Shown: positions 50,925 to 59,447, counted from the first letter of the stretch. The stretch is DNA of 64,000 nucleotides from DATFVB01 sp963714035 (GCA_963714035.1 OY970224.1:3596001-3660000); one strand, 5' to 3'. Program-made: numbers and translations. Notes: generated from the sequence alone by a model not told the origin.

Positions 50925-51398
50925 TCAGGCCGCGCCGTTTTTCCGGAGGATCTCCTCGACGAACTCCCGCACGGCGCCGTGTCCCCCGGGCCGACCCAGC
51001 ACGAGATCGGCGCGCTGGCGCACGGCGGGGGAAGCGTCCGACGGGCACGCGGAGAAACCGCACGCATCGAAGAGCTCGACGTCCGGCAGATCGTCGCCGC
51101 AGGCGGCCGCCTCCGCGCGGGCGATCTTCCAGCGCGAAAGGTATTCCCGCGCGGCCGCGCCCTTGTCCCGGACTCCCTGCTTGAGCGCGCGAACCCCGAG
51201 ATCGCGCGCCCGCACGACCGTCGCCCCCGAGACGCGGCCGGAGATCCACGCGACCTTCAGCCCCGCCTCGATCGCCATCTTGATCCCGTGGCCGTCCTTC
51301 GTGTCGAAGACCTTCATTTCCCGCCCGCGGTCGTCGATGAAAAGGCGACCGTCGGTCAGGACCCCGTCCACGTCGAAGAAGAGCGCGCGGATCTTCAA
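50925..51398 (-). CDS. kdsC: Kdo-8-phosphate phosphatase (KdsC, HAD family)
   Basis: 157 residues. HAD motif I is FFDVDGVLTDGRLF, motif II is WISGRVSGATV, and motif III/IV is GDDLPDVELFDACGF. There is no cap domain, as in the tetrameric KdsC type. It removes phosphate from Kdo-8-P in lipopolysaccharide core synthesis. The start is TTG 51398, which overlaps the kdsD stop as TTGA; this start is supported by the pattern of 4-bp overlaps across the window. Confidence 0.92.
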   Translation of the reverse strand: MKIRALFFDVDGVLTDGRLFIDDRGREMKVFDTKDGHGIKMAIEAGLKVAWISGRVSGATVVRARDLGVRALKQGVRDKGAAAREYLSRWKIARAEAAACGDDLPDVELFDACGFSACPSDASPAVRQRADLVLGRPGGHGAVREFVEEILRKNGAA

Positions 51399-52351
51399 AA
51401 CAGTCCCACGCCCCAGAGATCGTGCAGATGGAGCGCGCCGATCAGGCGCCCTTCTCCGTCGACCACGAAAAGGGAGGTGATCTTCCCTTCCTCCATCCGG
51501 CGGAGCGCCGCGGAGGCGAACTCGGCTTCCGCGATCGTCCGCGGATGCGGGTGGGCGCAGGCGGCAGCCGTCTTCGCGAGCAGCCGGTCGTCGGTCTGGA
51601 GGAGGCGCCGGAGGTCGCCGTCCGATATCGCGCCGCGAAGCGTGCCGTCCTCGCCGACCACGGCCGTGATGCCCATCATCTTCGCCGACATCTCGTGGAT
51701 CGCTTCGCTCATCCCCGTCCCGGGCGCGACACGGGGGACGCGGTCGCCCCGTCGCATCAGGTCGCGGACCCGGAGGAACTTCTTGCCGAGCTTCCCGCCG
51801 GGATGCAGCGCCGCGAAGTCTTCCTCCCGAAACCCCCGCTTCTCGGAGAGCGCCATGGCGAGCGCGTCCCCCATCGCGAGCATCGCGGTCGTCGAGGCCG
51901 TCGGCGCGAGATTCAGGGGGCACGCCTCGCGGGAGATCGCGATCGAGATCGCGTGGTCCGCGGCGCGGGCGATCGTCGATTCCGGATGGCCCGTCATCGA
52001 GACGAGCGGAATCTCGAGCCTCTTGACGAATTCGAGCAGGCGGAGGATCTCTTCGGTTTCGCCCGAATAGGAGAGCGCGACGACGACGTCCCCGCGGACC
52101 ACCATGCCGAGGTCCCCGTGGATCGCTTCCGCGGGATGGAGGAAGAAGGCGGGCGTCCCGGTCGACGCGAGGGTCGCGGCGATCTTCTGCCCGACGATGC
52201 CCGACTTGCCCATCCCCGTGACGACGACGCGACCCTGGCAGGAATGCATCGCCTCGACGGCGCTCTCGAAGGACGGGCCGACGTTGTCGATCTGCTCGCG
52301 GACGGAGTCCGCTTCGATGCGGAGGACTTTTCTGGCGCTGTCGAGAATCAC
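51395..52351 (-). CDS. kdsD: Arabinose-5-phosphate isomerase (KdsD/KpsF)
   Basis: 318 residues. An SIS domain (VVVTGMGKSGIVGQKIAATL, FFLHPAEAIHGDLGMV, VALSYSGETEEI) is followed by two CBS domains (VAPGTGMSEAIHEM to the C-terminus). It converts ribulose-5-P to arabinose-5-P, the first committed step to Kdo. GTG start with a weak ribosome site. It is coupled to kdsC; kdsA lies 2.6 kb upstream on the same strand, separated by a metalloprotease and a microprotein. Confidence 0.94.
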   Translation of the reverse strand: MILDSARKVLRIEADSVREQIDNVGPSFESAVEAMHSCQGRVVVTGMGKSGIVGQKIAATLASTGTPAFFLHPAEAIHGDLGMVVRGDVVVALSYSGETEEILRLLEFVKRLEIPLVSMTGHPESTIARAADHAISIAISREACPLNLAPTASTTAMLAMGDALAMALSEKRGFREEDFAALHPGGKLGKKFLRVRDLMRRGDRVPRVAPGTGMSEAIHEMSAKMMGITAVVGEDGTLRGAISDGDLRRLLQTDDRLLAKTAAACAHPHPRTIAEAEFASAALRRMEEGKITSLFVVDGEGRLIGALHLHDLWGVGLF

Positions 52352-52365
52352 TTTCGGAATACTAG

Positions 52366-52433
52366 CGCGTCCATACGCGGCGTTATACGGGCGCGTCGGG
52401 CCTGCCGGCGGGAACGTCCCCGTTTGAACGCGC
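52366..52433 (+). repeat. Degenerate family A remnant, A6
   Basis: The CATACGCGGCGTTATACGG stretch (52372-52390) matches the stop-side part of A4, and GGGCCTGCCGGCGGG (52398-52412) matches its middle arm, but the inner GTAC pair and the far arm are missing. It faces the kdsD start codon, not a stop, unlike the full copies. Confidence 0.55.
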
Positions 52434-52469
52434 CTGACGTCGTTTGGCGGAATCGCCAGAAGGGCTTCG

Positions 52470-52623
52470 CCGAAGCTTGAGGCTCCGGAGGGGCGCCGGA
52501 GCGGTCGAGCCGGGAAGGCGAGCCGCGAAGGCCGGATCGCGGAAAGTCTCCGCGAAGTAACCGAGCGGAGGAGGTCCGCGATCCGGGAGGCCGCGCGGTT
52601 CCAGCGGCGCGTGCCGCGCGGCC
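52470..52623 (-). repeat. Family B repeat, copy B7 (H1 + H2 + tail)
   Basis: H1 arms GGCCGCGCGG (52589-52598) and CCGCGCGGCC (52614-52623) pair perfectly over 10 bp. H2 arms CCGGATCGCGGA (52532-52543) and TCCGCGATCCGG (52575-52586) pair over 12 bp, with GCGGAG/CTCCGC inside. Read on the minus strand the order is H1, H2, tail, beginning 40 bp after the stop of the microprotein gene. Confidence 0.8.
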
Positions 52624-52662
52624 GACGTGACGGCGCGTAAGGTCCGAGCTCAGATTCCCTTA

Positions 52663-52842
52663 TTAATTTGCGGAGCGGGGCTTGAGCGTCTCGTTCGGAT
52701 TCCAGCGGCGGCGCTGAAGCTCCTGGAGGTAGCGCACGATCCGGTCGGACGGCACGAAGCCCTTCACGTCGCCCTGGATCTTCGCTCCCGGCTGGTGGCG
52801 GAGCCAGCCGCTGACGGTCTGGAAAAGCTCGCGATGCGACAT
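52663..52842 (-). CDS. Hypothetical microprotein
   Basis: 59 residues. GGAGGGCACCC precedes the ATG at 52842, a good ribosome site. The sequence is basic and mixed (MSHRELFQTVSGWLRH, then QGDVKGFVPSDRIVRYLQEL). No signal peptide, membrane segment or known motif. Codon use matches the neighbours. It lies between the metalloprotease and the family B repeat near kdsD. Confidence 0.6.
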   Translation of the reverse strand: MSHRELFQTVSGWLRHQPGAKIQGDVKGFVPSDRIVRYLQELQRRRWNPNETLKPRSAN

Positions 52843-52948
52843 GGGTGCCCTCCAGACACGAAAAAATGCAAGTTTCACGCCATTCGTGGAGGGTTTTGCG
52901 AGCGCCGACTCTCGCCGGGTGACGGCTCTCGCCGGGCGGCGGACCGTT

Positions 52949-54859
52949 TTACAGGTGGAAGGTACGAACGAGGAATGCCGCCATCTGCTCTCGCGAGACG
53001 CTCGCGTTCGGGCAGAAGTTCCCGCCCCCGCAGCCGAGAGTGATCGACTCCCGGGCGAGCTGCTCGATCCAGGCGGCGAATTGCAGGCTCGCCGGGACGT
53101 CCGAGAACATCGTTCCGGTCGCCGCGGGAGGCGCGTAGGAGCTGCCGTGCTCCGCCCGGAGGAGGAACACCGCCATTTCTCCCCGGGACACGGGGGACGA
53201 CGGGCAGTACGTCGCCGCGCCGCAGCCGTTCGTGATCTTTCGCTTGCTGAAGTCCTCGATGAAGTCGTAGGCGTAGGCGCCGGGAGGGACGTCCGAGAAC
53301 GTCTGCGGGGCGTTGGGGGGAGGGACGAAGACGTTCAGCCCGCGTTCGACGAAGACCGCCATGTCCGCGCGGCTGACGACTCCGGCGGGACAGAACGTCG
53401 TCGCGGAGCATCCCGGGAGGATCCCCCAGGCCGCGATCGCGTCGACCGAAGGGGCGAGCGTGTCCGAGGAAGAGACGTCGGTGAAGCCGCCGCCCGACAT
53501 GCAGGCGAGCGACAGAGAGGCGGCGTTGACGATCGTCGGGCGCAGCTGCTCCGAGATGCAGCGCGGATGGAACTTCAGCGAGATCTCGCTCCACCCGAAC
53601 AGATGGCAATAGCTCATGATCGTGCCGACGCCCGCGCCGGGGTCGACGTTGGGGCCGCTGTAGCACCCCGGCTCGCTCCCGTAGCACTCGTCGATCGGCG
53701 GCGAATAGCAATGCGTGTGCACCGACCCGAAATTGTGGCCGAGCTCGTGCGCGACGGCCTCCACGTCCCAGATGTCGCTTCCGGCCGGCGGCGCATGGAA
53801 GCGGGTCATGGAGCCCTCGATGTTCCCCACGATCGCGTATCCGCCGGCCCAGTGGCCGTCCGCCGAGTCCCACTGGTCGCCCTGGCAGATCGTCGAGAGC
53901 CAGGCGACTCCCCCGCCCAGGTTCTTGCCGCTCAGGAAAAGGACGGTCGAGCGCGCCGTGCCCGAGCCGTGCGCATGCCAGTAGTCGCCGACCTGGAAGA
54001 GCACCGCGATCGGGGTCGTGGCGTTCCAGGGGTCGCCCGCCGCCGTCCACACCCGGAGAAACCCGACCTTGAGGCGGGTCTTGAGGTCGCGCCAGTAGAT
54101 GGCGGAAACCGCGGCGAGCTCGTTGGAGACATAGTTCCGCTCCGTCGCCGCGTTGCCGAAGCGCTGGAAGAGCTCGTAGTCGGTGTCGACCGCGATCGTC
54201 GCGGCGAACGGCTGCCCCGTGTCGGCGAGGGGGGCCGTCGCGAGCATCGCCTCGTGCGCCGGTCCGGCAGCGGTCATCCGCTCCTCGTCGCAGCGCCAGG
54301 CTCCGGCGAGCGCGGCCCATTCCTCGGGCGAAAGCCGCCGGACGACGTGCTCGGCGGTTTCGCTTTCCCATCTCCCTCGGGGCTCGACGGAGAAGGTGCG
54401 GCCTCCCCGCTGGATGATTCCGTGGAGGCTCGCGCCGAAAGCGGACAGGAAGACCCGCGAGTCCGGATCGCCCGCCACGGTTCCCTCGTAGAACGCGGCG
54501 TCGGGGAGGGGCGCGTCCGATTCGACGCCCCCTTCGCCCTCCTCGACGTTCCGCGCCCCGTCCGAGAAGAGGTCGAAACGGCGGAGCTCGAGATCGGCGG
54601 ACTCTCCGGCTTCGAGCGGGAAGCCCCGAACCGTGACCGCTTCCTCCGCTCGGACGCTCCGGATCTCGCTCAGGGCGTCGGAGCGGAGGAAGACGCCGAG
54701 CTCACGGGGAGCGATCCCCGCGGCTCCGGTCGCCGTCGCGGGCGGCCCGCCGCGGGCCACGGGAGAATCGATCGACCGCGGCGCGGCGAACGCCGTCCCC
54801 GCGAGTCCGAAGAAAAGCAGGCCGATCGCGGGGCGGAATCGCGGGAGGGGGGAATTCAC
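52949..54859 (-). CDS. Secreted zinc metalloprotease (reprolysin-like) with C-terminal Cys-rich SLH-like repeats
   Basis: 636 residues from the GTG that opens a signal peptide (VNSPLPRFRPAIGLLFFGLA). A propeptide-like region (to about 230) is followed by the catalytic domain: zinc motif HELGHNFGSVHTH and Met-turn GTIMSYCH, as in metzincins. The last 180 residues hold three repeats of the type F-DVP--A--WI-------IT-GCG---YCP---VSR-EMA-FLLRA. These resemble S-layer-homology repeats but with a conserved Cys pair, and may anchor the protein to the cell surface. A GTG at 54895 is also in frame. It separates kdsA from kdsD. Confidence 0.88.
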   Translation of the reverse strand: MNSPLPRFRPAIGLLFFGLAGTAFAAPRSIDSPVARGGPPATATGAAGIAPRELGVFLRSDALSEIRSVRAEEAVTVRGFPLEAGESADLELRRFDLFSDGARNVEEGEGGVESDAPLPDAAFYEGTVAGDPDSRVFLSAFGASLHGIIQRGGRTFSVEPRGRWESETAEHVVRRLSPEEWAALAGAWRCDEERMTAAGPAHEAMLATAPLADTGQPFAATIAVDTDYELFQRFGNAATERNYVSNELAAVSAIYWRDLKTRLKVGFLRVWTAAGDPWNATTPIAVLFQVGDYWHAHGSGTARSTVLFLSGKNLGGGVAWLSTICQGDQWDSADGHWAGGYAIVGNIEGSMTRFHAPPAGSDIWDVEAVAHELGHNFGSVHTHCYSPPIDECYGSEPGCYSGPNVDPGAGVGTIMSYCHLFGWSEISLKFHPRCISEQLRPTIVNAASLSLACMSGGGFTDVSSSDTLAPSVDAIAAWGILPGCSATTFCPAGVVSRADMAVFVERGLNVFVPPPNAPQTFSDVPPGAYAYDFIEDFSKRKITNGCGAATYCPSSPVSRGEMAVFLLRAEHGSSYAPPAATGTMFSDVPASLQFAAWIEQLARESITLGCGGGNFCPNASVSREQMAAFLVRTFHL

Positions 54860-54916
54860 GGGCAGACCGTAGCATCCTCCGCCCGCGTCCCGCACTGTCC
54901 GGAGGGACAGGCCGCC

Positions 54917-55741
54917 TCAGCGAACCCGTTCGGCGACGTCGAGCACTTCCCGGACGAGCCGCGCCAGGTGCCGGACGTCGAGCTGCGTCGAGGCGTCGCT
55001 TTTCGCATGAGCGGGATCGTCGTGGATCTCGAGGAAGAATCCGTCGACGAATCCCGTGGCGGCGGCGGCGCGCGCGAGGACGGGGGCGTACTGTTTCACG
55101 CCGCCGGTTTCCTTCCCACCGCCCGGGAGCTGCATCGAGTGGGTGACGTCGTAGACGACGGGGACGCCGAGCGCGGCCATCATCGGGAAGGCCCGGAAGT
55201 CGACGACGAGATTGTTGTAGCCGAACGTCGTGCCTCTCTCGCAGAGCATCACTTTCCGGTTGCCCGACGCCGCGCATTTTTCGACCGCGAAACGCATGTC
55301 GGCGGGGGAGACGAACTGCCCCTTCTTGATGTTGAGCGGCTTTCCGGTCTCTGCGGCCGCGGTCAGGAGGTCCGTCTGGCGGCAGAGGAACGCGGGGATC
55401 TGGAGGATGTCGAGCACGCGAGCCGCCTTCTCGGCCTGCTCCGGGGCGTGGACGTCGGAGATCACGGGGAGGCCCGTCTTGTCCTTCACTTCCGCGAGGA
55501 TGTCCAACCCCTCCTCGAGCCCCGGCCCGCGGAAAGAAGAGATCGATGAGCGGTTCGCCTTGTCGAACGACGACTTGAAGACGATCCGGGCCCCCGTCTT
55601 CTCCGCGACCGCCCGGATCTTCCGCGCCATCGCGACCGAATGCCGGCGCGACTCGATGACGCAGGGTCCCGCGAAAAAGAGAGGGGGAGCGCCCCCGCCG
55701 ATCGGGAAGCCGCGGGCGATCTCGATTTTCATGGAAGCCAT
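54917..55741 (-). CDS. kdsA: 3-deoxy-8-phosphooctulonate synthase
   Basis: 274 residues. Landmarks: FFAGPCVIESRRHSVAMARK, IVFKSSFDKANRSS, VISDVHAPEQAEKAA, PLNIKKGQFVSP, MLCERGTTFGYNNLVVDFRA and VVYDVTHSMQLPGG. It condenses arabinose-5-P with PEP to Kdo-8-P. ATG 55741 (MASMKI) or 55732 (MKIEIA) could start it. pyrG, upstream on the same strand, supplies CTP needed to activate Kdo. Confidence 0.94.
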   Translation of the reverse strand: MASMKIEIARGFPIGGGAPPLFFAGPCVIESRRHSVAMARKIRAVAEKTGARIVFKSSFDKANRSSISSFRGPGLEEGLDILAEVKDKTGLPVISDVHAPEQAEKAARVLDILQIPAFLCRQTDLLTAAAETGKPLNIKKGQFVSPADMRFAVEKCAASGNRKVMLCERGTTFGYNNLVVDFRAFPMMAALGVPVVYDVTHSMQLPGGGKETGGVKQYAPVLARAAAATGFVDGFFLEIHDDPAHAKSDASTQLDVRHLARLVREVLDVAERVR

Positions 55742-55744
55742 GCG

Positions 55745-55986
55745 GCGAACTGTATCAGCGGCGGGACGGCCGCCGCGCGTCGAGGGCTCTCTCGAAATCC
55801 GAAACCCGAAGCTCGGAACTCGAAACAAATTCGAAATCCAAGACCTCGAAACGGGGAATGCTCGGCGGGATCGAGCTCGCCGAGGAACGCTTTCGAGAAG
55901 GCGTGGAGTCTCGAAATCGGGAGCCGGAACGAACTGTCAGCCTGCCCGTTTGGAGAATTTCGGAATTCGAGATTCGGGCTTCGACT
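55745..55986. repeat. Intergenic stretch of CGAAA-type degenerate repeats
   Basis: Between kdsA and pyrG (242 bp), short units such as CGAAATCC, CCGAAACC, TCGAAACA and GGAATTCGAG recur in 55793-55856 and 55957-55985, in a mixed-orientation, less GC-rich setting than the genes. No coding frame is convincing. Origin unknown. Confidence 0.5.
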
Positions 55987-57651
55987 TTACGCCCGTTCGG
56001 GCCGCACTCCCGCCTGTTCCGCCGCCGTGGTCTCGCTCTCGGCCTTCACCGCCGCGCGATGCGCCTTCGCGGCCCGGACGAAGTCCCGGAAGAGAGGATG
56101 GCAGGCGAACGGCTTCGACTTCAGCTCGGGGTGGAACTGGCAGCCCAGGAACCAGGGGTGCTCGTCGTGGATCTCGATGATCTCGACGAACTTCTTGTCG
56201 GGGGACATCCCGGTGAAGGAGAGCCCGTGCTGCTTCAGGGTCGGGAGGAATTCCTGGTTGACCTCGTAGCGGTGCCGGTGGCGATCCCACACGAGAGACT
56301 CGCCGTAGGCGCGCGCGGCGAAGGAGCCGGGAGCGAGGTCGGCCGGATACTTGCCGAGGCGCATCGTCCCGCCGAGCGCGTCGACGCCGATCAGGTCCCG
56401 CAGCTTGTAGATCACCTTGTGCTTCGGCTCCTCGTCGAACTCGGTCGAGTTGGCGCCCTCGAGCCCGCAGACGTTCCGCGCGAACTCGATCACCGCGCAC
56501 TGCAGCCCGAGGCAGATGCCGAAGAACGGGACTTTCTTCTCGCGGGCGTAGCGAATCGCCCGCATCATCCCCTCGGTCCCGCGCTTGCCGAAACCGCCGG
56601 GCACGAGGATCGCGTCGGCGCGGAAGAGGTCTTCGGGATAGTTCTCCGCCTCGAGCGTCTCGGCGTCGATGTACGTGAGCTTCACCCGCACGTCGTTGGC
56701 GATCCCACCGTGCACGAGCGCCTCGTTCAGCGACTTGTAGGAGTCTCCGTAGTCGACGTACTTTCCGACCACGCCGATCTCGACCTCGCCGTGCGGCGAC
56801 TTGATGCGGTTGACGAGGCTCTCCCACTTTCCGAGGTCCCGCTCGTAGTGAGGGAGGTTCAGGAGGTCGAGGATCTGCGTGTCGAGGTTCTCGGAGGCGA
56901 GTGCGAGCGGCACCTCGTAGATCGAGGGCACGTCGCGGGCCGTGATCACGGCTTCGACGGGGACGTTGCAAAAGAGCGCGATCTTGCGCTTGATCTCGAG
57001 CGGCAGCGGGCGGTCGGTCCGGCAGAGGAGGACGTCGGGCTGGACCCCGATCGAGAGGAGCTCCTTGACGGAATGCTGGGTCGGTTTCGTCTTCAGCTCG
57101 TCGGAGGCCTTGATGTACGGGACGAGCGTGAGGTGGACGTTGCCGGCGTTGCCCCGCCCCACGTCGAGGCGGAACTGCCGCATCGCCTCGAGGAAGGGGA
57201 GGGATTCGATGTCGCCCACCGTCCCGCCGATCTCGATGATGACGACGTCGGCCTCGGAGGAGACGGAGCGCATCGCTTCCTTGATCTCGTCCGTGATGTG
57301 CGGGATCACCTGGACGGTCTTGCCGAGATAATCGCCTCGCCGCTCCTTGTCGATGACGGCCTTGTAGATCCGCCCCGTCGTCGTGTTGTTGAGGCGCGAT
57401 CCCGTCATCGAGGTGAACCGCTCGTAGTGCCCGAGGTCGAGGTCGGTTTCGGCCCCGTCGTCGGTGACGAAGACCTCGCCGTGCTGGAACGGCGACATCG
57501 TCCCCGGATCGACGTTGAGATACGGATCGAGCTTCGCGAGCGCGACCGTGAACCCGCGCGCCTCGAGCAGCGCGCCGATCGACGAGGCGGCGATCCCCTT
57601 GCCGAGCGAGGACACGACTCCGCCGGTGACGAACAGATATTTGGTGCTCAT
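55987..57651 (-). CDS. pyrG: CTP synthase
   Basis: 554 residues. The N-terminal synthetase (TKYLFVTGGVVSSLGKG, LDPYLNVDPGTMSPFQHGEV, EIGGTVGDIESLPF) and C-terminal glutaminase (GICLGLQCAVIEFARNV with the nucleophile Cys, and FHPELKSKP) are complete. It makes CTP from UTP. The ATG follows GAAGGAGACC. The upstream region has a near-consensus promoter (57772-57800). Confidence 0.97.
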   Translation of the reverse strand: MSTKYLFVTGGVVSSLGKGIAASSIGALLEARGFTVALAKLDPYLNVDPGTMSPFQHGEVFVTDDGAETDLDLGHYERFTSMTGSRLNNTTTGRIYKAVIDKERRGDYLGKTVQVIPHITDEIKEAMRSVSSEADVVIIEIGGTVGDIESLPFLEAMRQFRLDVGRGNAGNVHLTLVPYIKASDELKTKPTQHSVKELLSIGVQPDVLLCRTDRPLPLEIKRKIALFCNVPVEAVITARDVPSIYEVPLALASENLDTQILDLLNLPHYERDLGKWESLVNRIKSPHGEVEIGVVGKYVDYGDSYKSLNEALVHGGIANDVRVKLTYIDAETLEAENYPEDLFRADAILVPGGFGKRGTEGMMRAIRYAREKKVPFFGICLGLQCAVIEFARNVCGLEGANSTEFDEEPKHKVIYKLRDLIGVDALGGTMRLGKYPADLAPGSFAARAYGESLVWDRHRHRYEVNQEFLPTLKQHGLSFTGMSPDKKFVEIIEIHDEHPWFLGCQFHPELKSKPFACHPLFRDFVRAAKAHRAAVKAESETTAAEQAGVRPERA

Positions 57652-57771
57652 CGCGGTCTCCTTCGTTCGGTCGAATTCGCGTTTTCGAGGGGGCGGAGGG
57701 TCGTTTCCGAGAGATTCGGACAGACGAGTCCGGGAAGGGAAGCGATCCGAGTCATGCGTGCATTCTTGGTA

Positions 57772-57800
57772 ATATTAATCGTGCGTTCCCTCCCCGTCAA
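57772..57800 (-). promoter_or_regulatory. Sigma-70-type promoter of pyrG
   Basis: On the minus strand TTGACG (57800-57795), a 17-bp spacer, then TAATAT (57777-57772). Near-consensus. Transcription would start near 57765, giving a leader of about 110 nt. The same AT-rich TAATATTAAT core may act as the -10 for the rightward gene that starts around 57781. Confidence 0.75.
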
Positions 57801-58335
57801 GAGAAAGGTCCTCGCCGCCGCTCTCGCGATGGGCGCCGCGTCCGCGGCGGGGGTGCTCGCGGTCGATCTCGGATGGCGGCGGATGGAATCTTCCGTGACG
57901 GGCGACGCGCTCTGGATCTGGTCCACCGACGACGTGAAGTCTCCGGCGCCGTCCCACTTCACCGCGACCCGTTCGTTCGCGCTCTCGTCGGACGCGCCCG
58001 CCGCTCGCGTGAAGATCTTCGTCGACCGGGCGTACCGGCTGGTCCTCGACGGACGCGCCGTCGGGTCCGGCGGGAACCGCCCGGGCGATCCGCTCGACGT
58101 GTGGGACCTGCCGGAAGGCCTCCGGCGCGGGACGCACGTTTTCACGATCGACGCGGCGAGCCCGACGGGGATCGGGGGAATCCTGTTCGCGCTCGACGTG
58201 CCGGGGCTCGGACGCGGCGTCCTCGTCTCCGACGCCACGTGGACGATCGCCGGCCGGCCGGCGTTCGTCTGGGGCGAACCTCCGATGTATCCGTGGGGAT
58301 TTCCCGGGTTGCCCGAGTTGGGAACGCGACATTGA
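57781..58335 (+). CDS. Membrane-linked galactose-binding-like domain protein
   Basis: 184 residues from GTG 57781; ATG 57754 is in frame but overlaps the pyrG promoter. A basic then hydrophobic N-terminus (KRKVLAAALAMGAASAAG) is a signal or anchor. The rest resembles the N-terminal beta-sandwich of alpha-rhamnosidases: ALWIWSTDD, FTATRSFALSSD, VKIFVDRAYRLVLDGRAVGS and HVFTIDAASP. No catalytic domain is attached. The stop overlaps the next gene as TTGA, so it is the first gene of a three-gene operon with the M19-like protein and the amidohydrolase. Confidence 0.65.
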   Translation: MRSLPVKRKVLAAALAMGAASAAGVLAVDLGWRRMESSVTGDALWIWSTDDVKSPAPSHFTATRSFALSSDAPAARVKIFVDRAYRLVLDGRAVGSGGNRPGDPLDVWDLPEGLRRGTHVFTIDAASPTGIGGILFALDVPGLGRGVLVSDATWTIAGRPAFVWGEPPMYPWGFPGLPELGTRH

Positions 58336-59447
58336 ACCGTCGGGAGCTCTTCGCCGCCGGTTTCGCGTCATCGGCGGCCGCCCTTTCCCGGAAAGGCGTC
58401 GCGGCCGCGACGCCCCGCGGCGTCGAGCCGTCGAAGAGCCCGACCTGGATCGACGGCTGCGGAGAGGCCTTCGACACGGACGGCTCCTGGCCTCCTTCCG
58501 ACGCCGCGCTCGCGTCGCTGGCGGCATCGCGCCTGACGGCCGTCAACTTCACCGTGGTCGGTCCGGGCGCCGATTTCGAGAAGACCGTGCGCGCGATCGC
58601 GTTCGTCCAGGGATCCGCAGATCGCTTTCCCGAACGGCTGATCCTCGTGCGCCGCGCCGTCGATCTCGATCGCGCGGCGGGGGAAGGTAAGACCGGGCTC
58701 GTCATGGGTTTCCAGACGACGGGGATGCTCGGGGACGATCTCGACCGGATCGACCTCTTCGGCAGGCTCGGCGTCCGGATCATGCAGCTCACGTACAACG
58801 ATCGCAGCCTCTACGGAGACGGGTGCCTCGAGCCCTCGGACGCGGGGCTCTCGCGGCTGGGGAGGAGCGCGGTCGAGCGGATGAACGCCGCCGGGATCAC
58901 CGTCGACGTCAGCCATTCGGGAAACCGCACGACGCGCGAGGCGATCGGGGCGTCGAAGAAGCCGATCGTGGTCTCGCACGCGGGCTGCGGGGCGATATTC
59001 CCGCACCCCCGGAACAAGGAAGACGCGGCCCTGAAGGCTCTGGCGGATCGAGGCGGAGTGGTCGGCGTCTATCTGATGCCGTTCCTCTCGGCGGGTCCGG
59101 GACCGATCACGCCGGAAGATCTCCACCGCCACGTCGCGCATGCGATCGACGTCTGCGGCGAGGACCACGTCGGGATCGGGACCGACCAGGGCGTGACGCC
59201 GGTCGCGGACACGCCGGAATACCGGAAGAGCCTCGCGGCGGAAGTCGAAGCGCGCCGCAAGGCCGGTGTGAGCGCGCCCGGGGAAAGCGCGGATCGGCCG
59301 CCGTTCATCCGGGAATTCAACCGGGCGGACCGGTTTTCGGCGCTCGCCGACGATTTTTCCGGCCGGGGCATGGCGCCATCGGTCATCGACAAGGTGCTCG
59401 GAAGGAATTTCGAGCGCGTTTTTCGGGAAACCTGGGAGGAATCGTGA
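58332..59447 (+). CDS. Tat-exported M19 (membrane dipeptidase)-like protein with altered metal ligands
   Basis: 371 residues. The TTG start overlaps the upstream stop (TTGA). The N-terminus LNRRELFAAGFASSAAALS is a twin-arginine signal, matching the tatA/tatC genes in this window. The M19 fold is recognised from IMQLTYNDRSLYGDGC, DVSHSGNRTTREAIG, VVSHAGCGAIFPHPRNKED and HVGIGTDQG. The N-terminal HxD zinc pair of classical members is not seen: the equivalent strand reads IDGCGEAFD, and the bridging Glu appears as Gln in VMGFQTTGM. It may be a divergent hydrolase with a changed metal site. Confidence 0.78.
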   Translation: MNRRELFAAGFASSAAALSRKGVAAATPRGVEPSKSPTWIDGCGEAFDTDGSWPPSDAALASLAASRLTAVNFTVVGPGADFEKTVRAIAFVQGSADRFPERLILVRRAVDLDRAAGEGKTGLVMGFQTTGMLGDDLDRIDLFGRLGVRIMQLTYNDRSLYGDGCLEPSDAGLSRLGRSAVERMNAAGITVDVSHSGNRTTREAIGASKKPIVVSHAGCGAIFPHPRNKEDAALKALADRGGVVGVYLMPFLSAGPGPITPEDLHRHVAHAIDVCGEDHVGIGTDQGVTPVADTPEYRKSLAAEVEARRKAGVSAPGESADRPPFIREFNRADRFSALADDFSGRGMAPSVIDKVLGRNFERVFRETWEES

